Below are positions 8,337-17,025 of a stretch of DNA of 64,000 bases, piece by piece. The stretch is taken from assembly GCF_029893355.1 (NCBI RefSeq), contig NZ_JARZAI010000037.1, positions 1 through 64,000 on the forward strand, given 5' to 3'. Positions within the stretch are counted from its first letter, which is position 1; each line of letters begins with the position of its first letter. This stretch comes from Kitasatospora sp. MAA4. GTDB lineage: Bacteria > Actinomycetota > Actinomycetes > Streptomycetales > Streptomycetaceae. The notes under the pieces were generated by a model. That model worked only from the letters and a program-made list of their open reading frames with translations, was not told the DNA's origin and searched no databases. Position numbers and translations under genes: made by a program.

Positions 8337-9101
8337 ATGACCGCGATACTCGTCGCCGTCGGGGCCTTTCTGATGACGCTGATCGGCGGCTACGTCGCCC
8401 AGCGCACCGGTGACCGACGGCATCTGGTGCTCGGCTTCGCGGCCGGGCTGATGCTCGGGGTGGTCGCCTTCGACCTGCTGCCCGAGGCCCTCTCGCAGGC
8501 CCCCGCGAAGCTGCACGGCGTGCCGCAGGCGCTGCTGATGTTCGCGGCCGGCTTCCTGACCCTGCACTGCGTGGAGCGCTCGGTGGCGATCCACCGGGCG
8601 CACGAGGGCGAGTACGCCTCGCACACCCACGCCCACGGCCATGCGCACGGCCACCACGGCCGGTCCGAGGGCATCGGGCTGACCGCGGCCGGGGCACTGG
8701 TCGGCCACAGCCTGATGGACGGCTTCGCGATCGGTGCGGCCTTCCAGGCCGGTGGCACGGTCGGGACGGTGGTGGCGATCGCGGTGGTCGCGCACGACTT
8801 CGCGGACGGCTTCAACACGTACACGGTGACCCGGCTGTACGGGAACAACCGGCGCCGGGCGATGGGCCTGCTGGCCGCCGACGCGCTGGCCCCGGTGACG
8901 GGCGCCGCGATCACCCTGCTCTTCACCATCCCGGAGCGGGTGCTCGGCCTCTACCTGGGCTTCTTCGCCGGGTTCCTGCTCTACCTGGCCACCTCGGACA
9001 TCCTGCCGGAGGCGCACAGCCCGCACCCGTCGCGCTCCACGCTGATCTGCACGCTGGTCGGCGTCGCGTTCATGTGGCTGGTGATCGGCCTGGCCAACTG
9101 A
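8337..9101 (+). CDS. ZIP family metal transporter
   Basis: A 254-residue integral membrane protein with about eight hydrophobic segments, matching the ZIP (zinc/iron permease) family. Diagnostic features are a His-rich cytoplasmic loop, HTHAHGHAHGHH (residues about 100-111), the metal-site motif HSLMDGFAIGAAF (residues about 122-134) and AHDFADGFNTY (about 152-162). The family imports zinc, iron or manganese into the cytosol; the exact metal is not readable. The stop codon (9099-9101) directly abuts the stop codon of the convergent LysR gene with no spacer, so both transcripts must run into each other. Confidence 0.9.
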   Translation: MTAILVAVGAFLMTLIGGYVAQRTGDRRHLVLGFAAGLMLGVVAFDLLPEALSQAPAKLHGVPQALLMFAAGFLTLHCVERSVAIHRAHEGEYASHTHAHGHAHGHHGRSEGIGLTAAGALVGHSLMDGFAIGAAFQAGGTVGTVVAIAVVAHDFADGFNTYTVTRLYGNNRRRAMGLLAADALAPVTGAAITLLFTIPERVLGLYLGFFAGFLLYLATSDILPEAHSPHPSRSTLICTLVGVAFMWLVIGLAN

Positions 9102-10028
9102 TCAGGCTTCGGTGGGACCACCCGCGGCGTCGCGCAGCGGCCAGCGGCGGCGCATCGCCGCCAGGGCCGCAGTGATCGCGGGTCGCCGGGAGGCCTGGGT
9201 GCGCCAGAGCGCGAAGATCCGTCGCGAGGGCTCCGGCAGCACGGGCCGGGCGATCACGCCGGGCGGCAGCAGACCGCGGCCCAGCCGCGGCACCAGGCCG
9301 ACGCCGAGACCGGCGGCGATCAGCGCGATCTGGGTCTCGAACTCGCCGACCTGGTAGAGCACGTCCGGCTCCTCGCCGGCCTCCCGCATGGTCCGCACCA
9401 GCCAGTCGTGGCAGATGTTGCCCGGCGGCACGCTGATCCAGCGCTGCCCGCAGAGCCGCTCGACCGGCACCACCGCCAGCTCGGCCAGCGGGTGTTCGGC
9501 CCGCAGCAGCAGGTCGACCGGGTCGCGGCCGAGGTCCAGGCGCGAGACCCCCTCCTGCACGGGCAGCGGGACGGTCGGCCAGTCCTGCACCAGCGCCAGG
9601 TCCACCTCGCCGCGGGCGACCAGCTCCGCCGCGAGGTAGGGGTCGCTCTCCAGCAGCCGGACGTCCAGGTCCGGGCAGTCGGCCCGCAGGTCGGCCAGCA
9701 CCCCCGGCAGCAGGCCGCGCGCGCCGGTGGCGAACGAGGCCACCAGCAGCCGTCCGACCGCCTGGCCGCGCTGCTCCTCCAACGTCACCTCGGCCTGTTC
9801 GACCAGGGCCAGCACGCGCTGTGCGGTGCCCGCCAGCTCGCGCGCCGCGTCCGTCAGCACCACGCCCCGCCCCTGACGCTCCAGCAGGACGGTGCGGGTC
9901 TCGCGCTCCAGCTTGGAGATCTGCTGGGAGATCGCCGAGGAGGTGAAACCGAGCGCGGCCGCGGCCCTGCCGACCGAGCCGTGCACCGCCACCGCGTGCA
10001 GGGCGCGCAACCGCCCGAGATCCATCAT
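9102..10028 (-). CDS. LysR family transcriptional regulator
   Basis: A 308-residue LysR-type regulator. The winged helix-turn-helix is at residues about 2-60 (LHAVAVHGSVGRAAAALGF, then SAISQQISKLE). The effector-binding domain follows at about 90-290. It is transcribed divergently from the EamA transporter gene, the classic arrangement for a LysR protein controlling its neighbour. Start codons at 10058, 10046, 10028 and 10025 are all in frame without a clear ribosome site. 10028 fits the usual short N-terminus before the HTH. The effector is unknown, though many LysR-EamA pairs handle amino acids or other metabolites. Confidence 0.9.
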   Translation of the reverse strand: MMDLGRLRALHAVAVHGSVGRAAAALGFTSSAISQQISKLERETRTVLLERQGRGVVLTDAARELAGTAQRVLALVEQAEVTLEEQRGQAVGRLLVASFATGARGLLPGVLADLRADCPDLDVRLLESDPYLAAELVARGEVDLALVQDWPTVPLPVQEGVSRLDLGRDPVDLLLRAEHPLAELAVVPVERLCGQRWISVPPGNICHDWLVRTMREAGEEPDVLYQVGEFETQIALIAAGLGVGLVPRLGRGLLPPGVIARPVLPEPSRRIFALWRTQASRRPAITAALAAMRRRWPLRDAAGGPTEA

Positions 10029-10082
10029 GGGACGAGTATCCGGCATCGGCGGCAGCATTGGTTAGCAGAGCTGAACAACAGC

Positions 10083-10109
10083 CTTCAGGATTCTTCGCTG
10101 GTGCTGAAG
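10083..10109. promoter_or_regulatory. Inverted repeat in LysR-EamA divergent promoter
   Basis: CTTCAG and CTGAAG form an inverted repeat separated by 15 bases, between the divergent LysR and EamA genes. It ends 25 bases before the transporter start. LysR proteins bind interrupted inverted repeats in such positions. This is a candidate site only. Confidence 0.4.
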
Positions 10110-10134
10110 AGTCGACCTCGGGGATGCTCGGGTC

Positions 10135-11112
10135 ATGCCCGCTCAGCCCGCGCCGCCAGGCGTCCCCTCCGCCGCCCTGCCCGCCTCCCTGCTGCCGCGT
10201 CACATCGCGCTGGCCGTCCTGGTCGCCGCCGTCTGGGGGCTCAACTTCGTGCTGATCGACGTCGGCCTGAAGGACTTCCCGCCGCTGCTCTTCTGCGCCC
10301 TGCGGTTCACCGTGGTGGCCGTGCCCGCGGTCTTCCTGGTCGGGCCGCCCGGGGTGGCCTGGCGCTGGATCCTGGCCGTCGGCTTCGTGCTCGGGGTGGT
10401 GAAGTTCGGCCTGCTCTTCCTCGGCATGCACGCGGGGATGCCGGCCGGGCTCTCCTCGCTGGTGCTGCAGAGCCAGGCGGTCTTCACCGCGCTCTTCGCG
10501 GCCGGGATGCTGCGTGAACGCCCCCGCCCGCAGCGGATCGCCGGGCTGCTGATCGCCTCGGCGGGCATCGTGCTGGCCGCCGTCGACTACGGACCGGCCG
10601 GTCCGGCGGGGGCCTTCGCCCTGGTCATCGCGGCGGCGGTGGCCTGGGGCCTGTCCAACGTGCTGACCCGCCGGGCGGCGCCGCCGGACATGCTGCGCTG
10701 GATGGCCTGGGTCAGTGCCGTCCCGCCGCTGCCGCTGCTCGCGCTGTCGCTGCTGGTCGAGGGGCCGCGCGCGGACCTGCACGCGCTGGCCTCGGTGACG
10801 CCGGCCGGGCTGGGCGCGATCGCCTACGTCGGCCTGCTGTCGACCCTGTTCGGCTTCGGCGCCTGGGGGTTCCTGCTGCGCAGCTACGACGCGAGCGTGG
10901 TGGCGCCGTACTCGCTGCTGGTGCCGGTCTTCGGGATGTCCTCGTCCTGGCTGCTGCTCGGCGAGGCGATCAGCCCGGCGGCCGGGTGCTCGGCGCTGCT
11001 GGTGATCGCCGGGATCGGGCTCAGTGCGCTGCGGCCGGGGGTGCTGCGGCTGCCGGGGTGGGGCGGCAGGCGCGCGAGGACGGCGCCGGCTGCGCCGCTT
11101 CCACGCTCCTGA
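10135..11112 (+). CDS. EamA/DMT family transporter
   Basis: A 325-residue drug/metabolite transporter with about ten hydrophobic segments in two EamA halves (residues about 22-150 and 160-295). Typical family segments are VAAVWGLNFVLIDVGLKDFPP near the N-terminus (residues about 29-49) and PYSLLVPVFGMSSSWLLLGE in the second half (residues about 260-279). It should export a metabolite at the cytoplasmic membrane; the substrate is not known but is probably the effector of the divergent LysR regulator. The last 92 bases overlap the 3' end of the convergent MarR gene on the other strand. Confidence 0.9.
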   Translation: MPAQPAPPGVPSAALPASLLPRHIALAVLVAAVWGLNFVLIDVGLKDFPPLLFCALRFTVVAVPAVFLVGPPGVAWRWILAVGFVLGVVKFGLLFLGMHAGMPAGLSSLVLQSQAVFTALFAAGMLRERPRPQRIAGLLIASAGIVLAAVDYGPAGPAGAFALVIAAAVAWGLSNVLTRRAAPPDMLRWMAWVSAVPPLPLLALSLLVEGPRADLHALASVTPAGLGAIAYVGLLSTLFGFGAWGFLLRSYDASVVAPYSLLVPVFGMSSSWLLLGEAISPAAGCSALLVIAGIGLSALRPGVLRLPGWGGRRARTAPAAPLPRS

Positions 11113-11575
11113 GCACCCGCAGCATCACGGCCAGATCGGCCGGGTCGGTGCCGCTGAAGTAGTCCTCGGCGACCTCCTGGCGGACCTGGGCCAGCCGCTC
11201 CATGGCGCCGTGGCCGTCGGCGGTGAGGAGCAGGCCGACGGCGCGCCGGTCGGCCGGGTCGGGGACCCGCTCGACGAGTCCGGCCTGCTCCAGGGCGTCC
11301 ACCACGGTGGTGGCCGAGCGGGGTGCGATGTGCAGCCGCTCGGCGAGTTCGCTCAGCCGGATGGCCCGTCCCGGGGTCCCGTGCCCCTGGGCGTGGGCGA
11401 GGACGCGCAGCGCGCGGCCCTGGGCGGGCGTGATCCCGTACGGCTCCAGGCGGTCCATGGTCCGCCGGCGGATCCGCTTCATCGCCCGGGTCAGCGCGTC
11501 GGCGAGCTCGGCCGCGCCGTCGGCACCACCGTCGGTGGCGTGGTCGGCGGTGTGGTCGATGGACGGGCTGGTCAT
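11021..11575 (-). CDS. MarR family transcriptional regulator
   Basis: A 184-residue MarR-type winged-helix regulator: helix region ALTRAMKRIRRRTMDRLEPYGITPAQGRALRVL, recognition helix RLSELAERLHIAPRSATTVVDALE and the wing VERVPDPADRRAVGLLLT with the DxRxxx signature. The frame extends upstream to 11725, but the ATG at 11575 has AGGAG 7 bases before it. The 3' end overlaps the EamA gene by 92 bases, and the last 28 residues (Ala/Pro-rich) are encoded in that overlap. The likely target is its own promoter or a nearby exporter; the ligand is unknown. Confidence 0.88.
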   Translation of the reverse strand: MTSPSIDHTADHATDGGADGAAELADALTRAMKRIRRRTMDRLEPYGITPAQGRALRVLAHAQGHGTPGRAIRLSELAERLHIAPRSATTVVDALEQAGLVERVPDPADRRAVGLLLTADGHGAMERLAQVRQEVAEDYFSGTDPADLAVMLRVLRSVEAAQPAPSSRACRPTPAAAAPPAAAH

Positions 11576-11639
11576 GCGGACACTCCTCGCGGGGGACTGG
11601 GGCCAGGGTAGCCGTCCGGGAGCTAGGGATCCAGGCACA

Positions 11640-11657
11640 TGTTGAGCTAACCTCAGG
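11640..11657. promoter_or_regulatory. Weak half-match to an iron (DmdR/IdeR) box
   Basis: On the minus strand this reads CCTGAGGTTAGCTCAACA. The segment TGAGGTTAGC matches 8 of 10 positions of the left half of the known DmdR/IdeR box TTAGGTTAGG; the right half matches poorly. It lies about 40 bases before the DUF2218 gene, a family sometimes tied to siderophore genes. Confidence 0.22.
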
Positions 11658-11696
11658 ATTTGACAGTCCACTTCCGCTCCCCTCGATGGAGAACCC

Positions 11697-12050
11697 ATGT
11701 CGCGCTCCGAAGCCCGCGTCGCCACCGACCGGTCCGCCCGCTACGCCAAGCAGCTCGCCGCCCACCTCGGCCGCAAGATCACCGCGCGCTGGGACGCCGA
11801 GACCGGGCGGGGCGACCTCGTCCTCGGTGCCGGCACGGCCACCCTGGTCGCCGAGCCGGACGCCCTGCTGCTCGCCGTGGAGGGCGAGAGCGGCAGCCTG
11901 GCCCTCCTGGAGGACGTGATCGGCCGCCACCTGGTCCGGTTCGGCGGCAGGGACGAACTGGTGGTGGAGTGGCACCGCGACAACGGCGAGCCCGGGACGG
12001 TGTACCGCAACGAGGCCGAGACCGCCGAGGACGGGGACTCAGCGGGCTGA
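11697..12050 (+). CDS. DUF2218 domain protein
   Basis: A 117-residue cytoplasmic protein matching the DUF2218 family along its full length: an N-terminal ARYAKQLAAHLGRKI helix, the GDLVLGAGTATLVAEPDALLLAVEG sheet region (residues about 40-64) and IGRHLVRFGGRDELVVEW. The family has no settled biochemical role and is sometimes encoded near siderophore or iron genes in actinomycetes. The start has ATGGAGAA about 7 bases upstream. The last 12 bases overlap the convergent PAP2 gene. Confidence 0.8.
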   Translation: MSRSEARVATDRSARYAKQLAAHLGRKITARWDAETGRGDLVLGAGTATLVAEPDALLLAVEGESGSLALLEDVIGRHLVRFGGRDELVVEWHRDNGEPGTVYRNEAETAEDGDSAG

Positions 12051-12806
12051 GGGCAGCCGGCGGGCCAGCGCCCAGAGCACCAGGCCGGACAGGCACCAGC
12101 CCGCCAGCACGTCCAGGAACCAGTGGTAGTCGCACCAGACCAGCCCCGCGCCCACGCCGAGACCGAGCACGGCGGTCGCCGCGTACAGCACCCGGCGCAC
12201 CGCGGCGCGCAGGGCGCGGCCGAGCAGCAGGGCGCCCGTGCCGTACGCGATGCAGGCCGTCGAGGTGTGCCCGGACGGATACCAGCCCCACTGCCCGGGG
12301 ACGAGCGGCAGGCCGAGCGGCCCGGGGCGGGCGAAGTACACCTTCGCCGGTACCACCAGCAGCGGGATCAGCAGCGCGGTGAGGGCGGCCGTCGGCAGCG
12401 GTAGCCACCAGCGCCGGGGGGTCGCGGATGGTCCGCGGTGCAGCAGCCAGGCGGCCAGCGCGCCGGTCGCGAGCAGCGCCGGGACGGCGATACCGCCGTC
12501 GCCGAGGTCGGAGAGGAACTGGGCGAGCCGGTTCAGGACCGTGCTGTCCGCGGCGTGCCGGGCGTGCGTCACGGCGGTGCGGACCCGGTGGTCCACCGTC
12601 AGCAGCGGTCCGCCGACGGCGACCTGCCAGGACACCGGGATCAGCAGCAGGAGCAGCAGTATCGGCGTCAGCAGGGAGGCCAGGACAGCGGAGAGCCGCC
12701 CCGGGGCGGGGGGGAGTGCCCCGGGGCGGCCTGGGTGATCGCCGCTCCGCGCGCCCCGGGGGGTGTGGGCCGGACGGTCGGTCGATCGGTCCTGTGGGAG
12801 CGCCAC
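12039..12806 (-). CDS. PAP2 family phosphatase
   Basis: A 255-residue membrane protein of the phosphatidic-acid phosphatase type 2 / haloperoxidase superfamily with about six hydrophobic segments. Motif 1 is KVYFARPG, motif 2 is PSGHT with the catalytic His, and motif 3 ends in YHWFLDVLAG with the second His and Asp. The Ser-Arg normally six to seven residues before that His is Gly-Leu here, so phosphate binding may be altered. It probably removes phosphate from a lipid or isoprenoid phosphate at the membrane. The start is a GTG with no clear ribosome site, and no alternative start lies upstream before a stop. Confidence 0.84.
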   Translation of the reverse strand: MALPQDRSTDRPAHTPRGARSGDHPGRPGALPPAPGRLSAVLASLLTPILLLLLLIPVSWQVAVGGPLLTVDHRVRTAVTHARHAADSTVLNRLAQFLSDLGDGGIAVPALLATGALAAWLLHRGPSATPRRWWLPLPTAALTALLIPLLVVPAKVYFARPGPLGLPLVPGQWGWYPSGHTSTACIAYGTGALLLGRALRAAVRRVLYAATAVLGLGVGAGLVWCDYHWFLDVLAGWCLSGLVLWALARRLPSAR

Positions 12807-13072
12807 CGTGGGCGGCGCCTGGTTGTCCTCGATGTCGTCCTCGCTGTCGCCCGCCGCGACCCTGGGGTCGGTCGGCGGATGAGGCTTGTTCTCCAGGTGC
12901 TTCGACAGTACGTCAGGGCGGCCTGGCCGTAGCGCAGTTCACAGGATCTCGCACAGTATCTTCACCAGAATCGGAGCAACCTCCACGGCTGCTCGATCGT
13001 CTGTACGCCGCGTTCGAGGATGGTGTGCGCCGGTGCGGTCCGGTGTGGTCCGGTGTTGCTTTGGTACGCAGA
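12807..13072. other. Non-coding gap between PAP2 and gabT
   Basis: I see no supportable gene here. On the minus strand the PAP2 frame continues upstream for about 50 codons to a stop near 12945 without any ATG or GTG, giving a protein-like but startless extension. The rest holds ordinary GC-rich sequence; the gabT terminator hairpin follows at 13073-13100. Confidence 0.5.
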
Positions 13073-13100
13073 ACGCCCGTGCCGACAGCGGCACGGGCGT
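13073..13100 (-). terminator. Terminator hairpin of gabT
   Basis: ACGCCCGTGCCG pairs perfectly with CGGCACGGGCGT (12 bp) around an ACAG loop, 20 bases beyond the gabT stop codon. It is placed to end the minus-strand gabT transcript. Confidence 0.75.
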
Positions 13101-13119
13101 CCTCGCGGGATCTCGGCTG

Positions 13120-14475
13120 TCAGATACCGGCGAAGGCGTTCTCGATGATGTCCAGGCCCTCGACGAGCAGGTGCTCCGGCATCACCAGCGGCGGCAGGAA
13201 GCGCAGCACGTTGCCGTACGTGCCGGCGGTCAGCACGATCAGGCCCTGGGCGTGGCAGGCCTTCGCCACCGCGGCGGTGACCTCCGGGTTCGGCTCCTTG
13301 CCGCCCGGCTTGACCAGCTCGACCGCGATCATCGCGCCGCGGCCGCGGACCTCGCCGATCTCGAAGCGCTCGGACCCGGCGAACTTCTCCTGCATGGCGC
13401 GCAGTCGGCCGAGCATGACCTCGCCGATGTGCTGGGCCTTGCCGTTGAGGTCCAGCTCCTTCATCGTCTCGATCGAGCCCAGCGCGGCGGCGCAGGCCAC
13501 CGGGTTGCCACCGTAGGTGCCGCCCAGGCCACCGGCCGGCGCGGAGTCCATGATCTCGGCGCGCCCGGTCACCGCGGCCAGCGGCAGACCGCCGGCGATG
13601 CCCTTGGCGGTGGTGATCAGGTCCGGGACGATGCCCTCGTCGTCACAGGCGAACCACTGGCCGGTGCGGCAGAAGCCGGTCTGGATCTCGTCGGCGACGA
13701 AGACGATCCCGTTCGCCTTGGCGTACTCGACGATGGCCGGCAGGAAGCCCTTGGCCGGCTCGATGAAGCCGCCCTCGCCCTGGATCGGCTCGATGATGAT
13801 CGCGGCGACGTTGTCCGCGCCGATCTGCTTGTTGATGACGTCGATCGCCTGCGCGGCCGCCTCGGCGGCGCAGTTCTCGGCGCCGGTCAGCCAGCGGTAG
13901 GGGTAGGCGACCGGGACGCGGTAGATCTCCGGCGCGAACGGGCCGAAGCCCTGCTTGTACGGCACGTTCTTCGCCGTCAGGCCCATGGTGAGGTTGGTAC
14001 GGCCGTGGTAGCCGTGGTCGAAGACCACGACGGCGGTGCGCTTGGTGTAGGAACGGGCGATCTTGACCGCGTTCTCCACCGCCTCGGCACCCGAGTTGAA
14101 GAGCGCGGTGCGCTTCTCGTGGTCGCCCGGCGTCAGCTCGTTGAGGTGCTCGGCCACGGCGACGTAGCCCTCGTACGGGGTCACCATGAAGCAGGTGTGG
14201 GTGAAGGCGGCCAGCTGGTCGGTGGCCTTGGCGACCACGGCCGCCGCGCTGTTGCCGACGTTGGTCACGGCGATGCCGGAGCCGAAGTCGATCAGCGAGT
14301 TGCCGTCCACGTCCTCCAGCACGCCGCCACCGGCGCGCGCGACGTACACGGGCATGGTGGTGCCGACCCCGGCCGCGACCGCACCCAGCTTGCGGGCCTG
14401 CAGCTCCTGAGACTTCGGGCCGGGGATCGCGGTGACCAGACGGCGCTCCTGCGGGAGCTGCGGTGCGGCGCTCAT
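13120..14475 (-). CDS. gabT: 4-aminobutyrate aminotransferase
   Basis: A 451-residue class III (ornithine/GABA-type) aminotransferase. It transfers the amino group of GABA to 2-oxoglutarate, giving succinic semialdehyde and glutamate, with pyridoxal phosphate. Visible landmarks are NSGAEAVENAVKIAR, the HGYHGRTNLTMGLT segment, IIIEPIQGEGG, VADEIQTGFCRTG (PLP Asp), TTAKGIAGGLP with the catalytic Lys, and GGTYGGNPVACAAAL. The frame is open to 14775, but the ATG at 14475 has GGAGA 7 bases upstream and fits the family start. The nearby PucR-type regulator (17026) and aldehyde dehydrogenase (18857) complete a GABA catabolic block. A terminator follows at 13073-13100. Confidence 0.93.
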   Translation of the reverse strand: MSAAPQLPQERRLVTAIPGPKSQELQARKLGAVAAGVGTTMPVYVARAGGGVLEDVDGNSLIDFGSGIAVTNVGNSAAAVVAKATDQLAAFTHTCFMVTPYEGYVAVAEHLNELTPGDHEKRTALFNSGAEAVENAVKIARSYTKRTAVVVFDHGYHGRTNLTMGLTAKNVPYKQGFGPFAPEIYRVPVAYPYRWLTGAENCAAEAAAQAIDVINKQIGADNVAAIIIEPIQGEGGFIEPAKGFLPAIVEYAKANGIVFVADEIQTGFCRTGQWFACDDEGIVPDLITTAKGIAGGLPLAAVTGRAEIMDSAPAGGLGGTYGGNPVACAAALGSIETMKELDLNGKAQHIGEVMLGRLRAMQEKFAGSERFEIGEVRGRGAMIAVELVKPGGKEPNPEVTAAVAKACHAQGLIVLTAGTYGNVLRFLPPLVMPEHLLVEGLDIIENAFAGI

Positions 14476-14720
14476 AGGGATTCTCCAGACGGACGTTTCG
14501 ACTCTGTCATCGCAGGCTACGGCGGGTTCGTCGACAGCGGCATGCGCCACTGGGGCGCACTGCGCCGTCCGACTTGTCCTGCCCGGCCACTGGCCGTGTG
14601 CGGTTGCGGTTCGCCGACGGGGAGGGTCCGCTCCACTACATTGAGCGCGGGCGTGTCGTCGGCCGGGCGGCATGGGTATGGGAACTGCCGGGCGCGACGG
14701 GGCAAGGGAGCGGGACCGCA

Positions 14721-16862
14721 ATGGGACTGGACGGCACACAGGAACACCGCACCGACCTCGCCGCCCGCCCCCCACAGTCCCCCCCGCCCGCGGACGTCCC
14801 GCGCCCGCGGGTGCGCTCGACGGGAGCAGCAGCGGGGGCCGCGCCGGGGGTGGCCGCCTGGGCCACCGAGCCGCGGCCGCCGGCGGAGCCGGGGATCTAC
14901 CGGTACGGGTACCGCGAGGCAGACCCGACCCACGCGGAGGCCGCCGCGGTGGGGTCGGGGGCGCTGTTGTTGCGGGCGGCGGCCAACTTGCTGACCTTCC
15001 TGCTCGTCTACCGCTACGGCATGCCTTTCGTGACGTACACGGTTGACTATCTCGGGTGGTTCAAGGGGCTCTCGCTTGCCCAGTTCGACCTCGTCACCTC
15101 GCTGATGAATGTCGTCGTCCTGGTTCTGCTGGTAGCGCTGTTCGGTCGGATGGGTCGTTGGACCGAGGTGTTCCGGCGTTACCTCTCACCGACCGGGTTC
15201 CGGAGGAACGTTCTTCCGGCGCTGGCGAAGACAGTGACCGAGGATGGCTCCTCCGACCCTTCCGGACCTTCGCCCGACGCGGCTCGGGAGACCGCCGACC
15301 CCTGGGCCGTTCTGCGGGAGGCCGGGCTCGGGGGGGCGCTTGGGGCGGTGGAGCGGGATGCCGGGGGTGGGTTGGTGACGGATGTGGATTATGTGCGGAT
15401 CCATCGGGTGTGGCAGGAGGTGCAGGCGGAGCCGGGGTTGGCGGTGGCGTTCGGGGAGCAGGTGGCGTTGCGGGGGGCGGCGGCGTGTGCGCATCCGTCG
15501 GAGGCGCGGGATCTGCCGGTGCGGGGGGCGGAGCACGATCTGCTGGTGGGTCAGGTGCGGTTGGGGACGGCGCAGGACGTGCCGAAGAATCCGGCCGCGT
15601 ACCGGGGGGCCGGGTTCGCGCTCGATCCGCAGGTGCTGGGGACCTCGCTGCTGGCGGTGGGTCCGGCCGGGACGGGGAAGACGGCCCGGTTGGCGCGTCC
15701 GGTGGCGGAGGCGCTCTGCCTGCAGGCGCTGGCCCGTACCGCGTGTGTGGTGGTGATCAGCGCGGCCGGGGCCGATCTGGGGCCGGACGCCTCGTACGAC
15801 GTGGTGATCGCGCCGGGTGATCCGTCCTCGGCGTACGGGCTGGACCTCTACGGCGCGGCGAACGATCCCGACGAGGCGGCCGCCCGGCTCGCCGACGCGC
15901 TGCTGCCCGACGAGCTGGCGCTGCGCGCGGAGAGCGCCCGGATCGCGTTGCAGCAGGTGGTGGGGCCGTTCCACGCGGGGTACGGGCGCTACCCGACGGT
16001 GCGGGAGCTGCGGGCGCTGCTGAGCGGGGAGCCGGAGGGCTGGGAGGCACTGGTCAAGGCGCTGGGGGCGAGCGGGCGCCTGGGCGTGCACGAGCCGGAC
16101 GTGCAGCACCGGCGGCGCCAGCACGGGCGGGCCGACGATCCGGGGGCGCTGCTCGCGGACCGCCTGGCGCTGCTGGACCGACCGGCCTTCGCGGGGTGCT
16201 TCAGCCCGGCGGGGGAGGACGTCAGGCCGGCCTTCGCGATGCGCGCGCTGGAGCATCCGCTGCGGGTGCGGGTGAAGCTTCCCGAGCGCAGCCACCCGGA
16301 GGCGGCGCGGATGCTGTCCCGGCTGGTGGTGGGCCAGTTCATGCAGGCCGCGGCGGCTCGGGTGGACCGTTCGCTCTTCGCCGGCCTGGTGGTGGACGAC
16401 GCCTCGGCCGCGCTGGACGCGGGTACCGTCCTGGCGCTGCGCGGGATGCGCGGCGCCAACGCGGGGGCGGTGCTGCTGCTGCGCAGCCTGGTGGATGTGC
16501 CGGAGGCGCTGCGGGTGCCGCTGTTCGGTGCGGTCGGCTGCCGGATGGCGTTCCCGGGCATCGCGCCCTGGGACGGCAAGCTGTTCTCCGAGGCCTGGGG
16601 CACCGTGCTGGTGCGCGAGCGGGCGGTGACGCTGGCGCCGGACACGTCGGGGGGCATGGTGCGCAAGGCGGGCCGGCTCACCCGCAAGGCGCTGGCGGGG
16701 ACGGCGGCGCAGACCGAGAGCGTCACCACTCGGGAGGTGGAGCGGGAGCGCTGGTCGCCGTCCGATCTGGCGCACGCGCTGCCGGCCGGGCACGCGGTGG
16801 TGTCGCTGGCGACGGTGGCGGGGGAGCAGGTCCCGCCGCTGCTGGTGGACCTGCGGAGCTGA
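14721..16862 (+). CDS. Membrane-anchored TraD/HerA-like ATPase
   Basis: A 713-residue protein. Two hydrophobic segments (residues about 80-98 and 125-145) anchor it. The ATPase domain begins near residue 310 with Walker A GPAGTGKTARLARP, and LFAGLVVDDASAALDAG near residue 560 is the likely Walker B. The architecture, two N-terminal helices and a large C-terminal P-loop domain, resembles type IV coupling proteins (TraD/VirD4) and HerA/FtsK relatives, but the substrate is unknown. The ATG at 14721 has GGGAG 11 bases upstream. It sits between gabT and the PucR gene. Bases about 15,300-15,600 use G-ending codons (GGG, GCG, GTG) far more than the rest of the gene. Confidence 0.78.
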   Translation: MGLDGTQEHRTDLAARPPQSPPPADVPRPRVRSTGAAAGAAPGVAAWATEPRPPAEPGIYRYGYREADPTHAEAAAVGSGALLLRAAANLLTFLLVYRYGMPFVTYTVDYLGWFKGLSLAQFDLVTSLMNVVVLVLLVALFGRMGRWTEVFRRYLSPTGFRRNVLPALAKTVTEDGSSDPSGPSPDAARETADPWAVLREAGLGGALGAVERDAGGGLVTDVDYVRIHRVWQEVQAEPGLAVAFGEQVALRGAAACAHPSEARDLPVRGAEHDLLVGQVRLGTAQDVPKNPAAYRGAGFALDPQVLGTSLLAVGPAGTGKTARLARPVAEALCLQALARTACVVVISAAGADLGPDASYDVVIAPGDPSSAYGLDLYGAANDPDEAAARLADALLPDELALRAESARIALQQVVGPFHAGYGRYPTVRELRALLSGEPEGWEALVKALGASGRLGVHEPDVQHRRRQHGRADDPGALLADRLALLDRPAFAGCFSPAGEDVRPAFAMRALEHPLRVRVKLPERSHPEAARMLSRLVVGQFMQAAAARVDRSLFAGLVVDDASAALDAGTVLALRGMRGANAGAVLLLRSLVDVPEALRVPLFGAVGCRMAFPGIAPWDGKLFSEAWGTVLVRERAVTLAPDTSGGMVRKAGRLTRKALAGTAAQTESVTTREVERERWSPSDLAHALPAGHAVVSLATVAGEQVPPLLVDLRS

Positions 16863-17025
16863 GACGCCCGCGCGATGCTGCCACACGGTATCGATTAGCT
16901 ACGCAGCGGTGGATTCGGCGACGCGGCTTGTCCGCAGCGTCCATAATGGAAGGGATCCTACCGAGAGCGACGCTCCCCGCCGCCCGGTGGCAACGAGGCT
17001 GCCGGGTCGTCCCACCGAAGGTGCC

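Noticed and set aside
12886..14994. Plus-strand ORF opposite gabT
   Set aside because: gabT on the minus strand has all aminotransferase motifs; the opposite frame is a compositional shadow.
16925..16950. Promoter at CATAAT before the PucR gene
   Set aside because: The -10-like hexamer is good but no -35 lies at 16-19 bases spacing.
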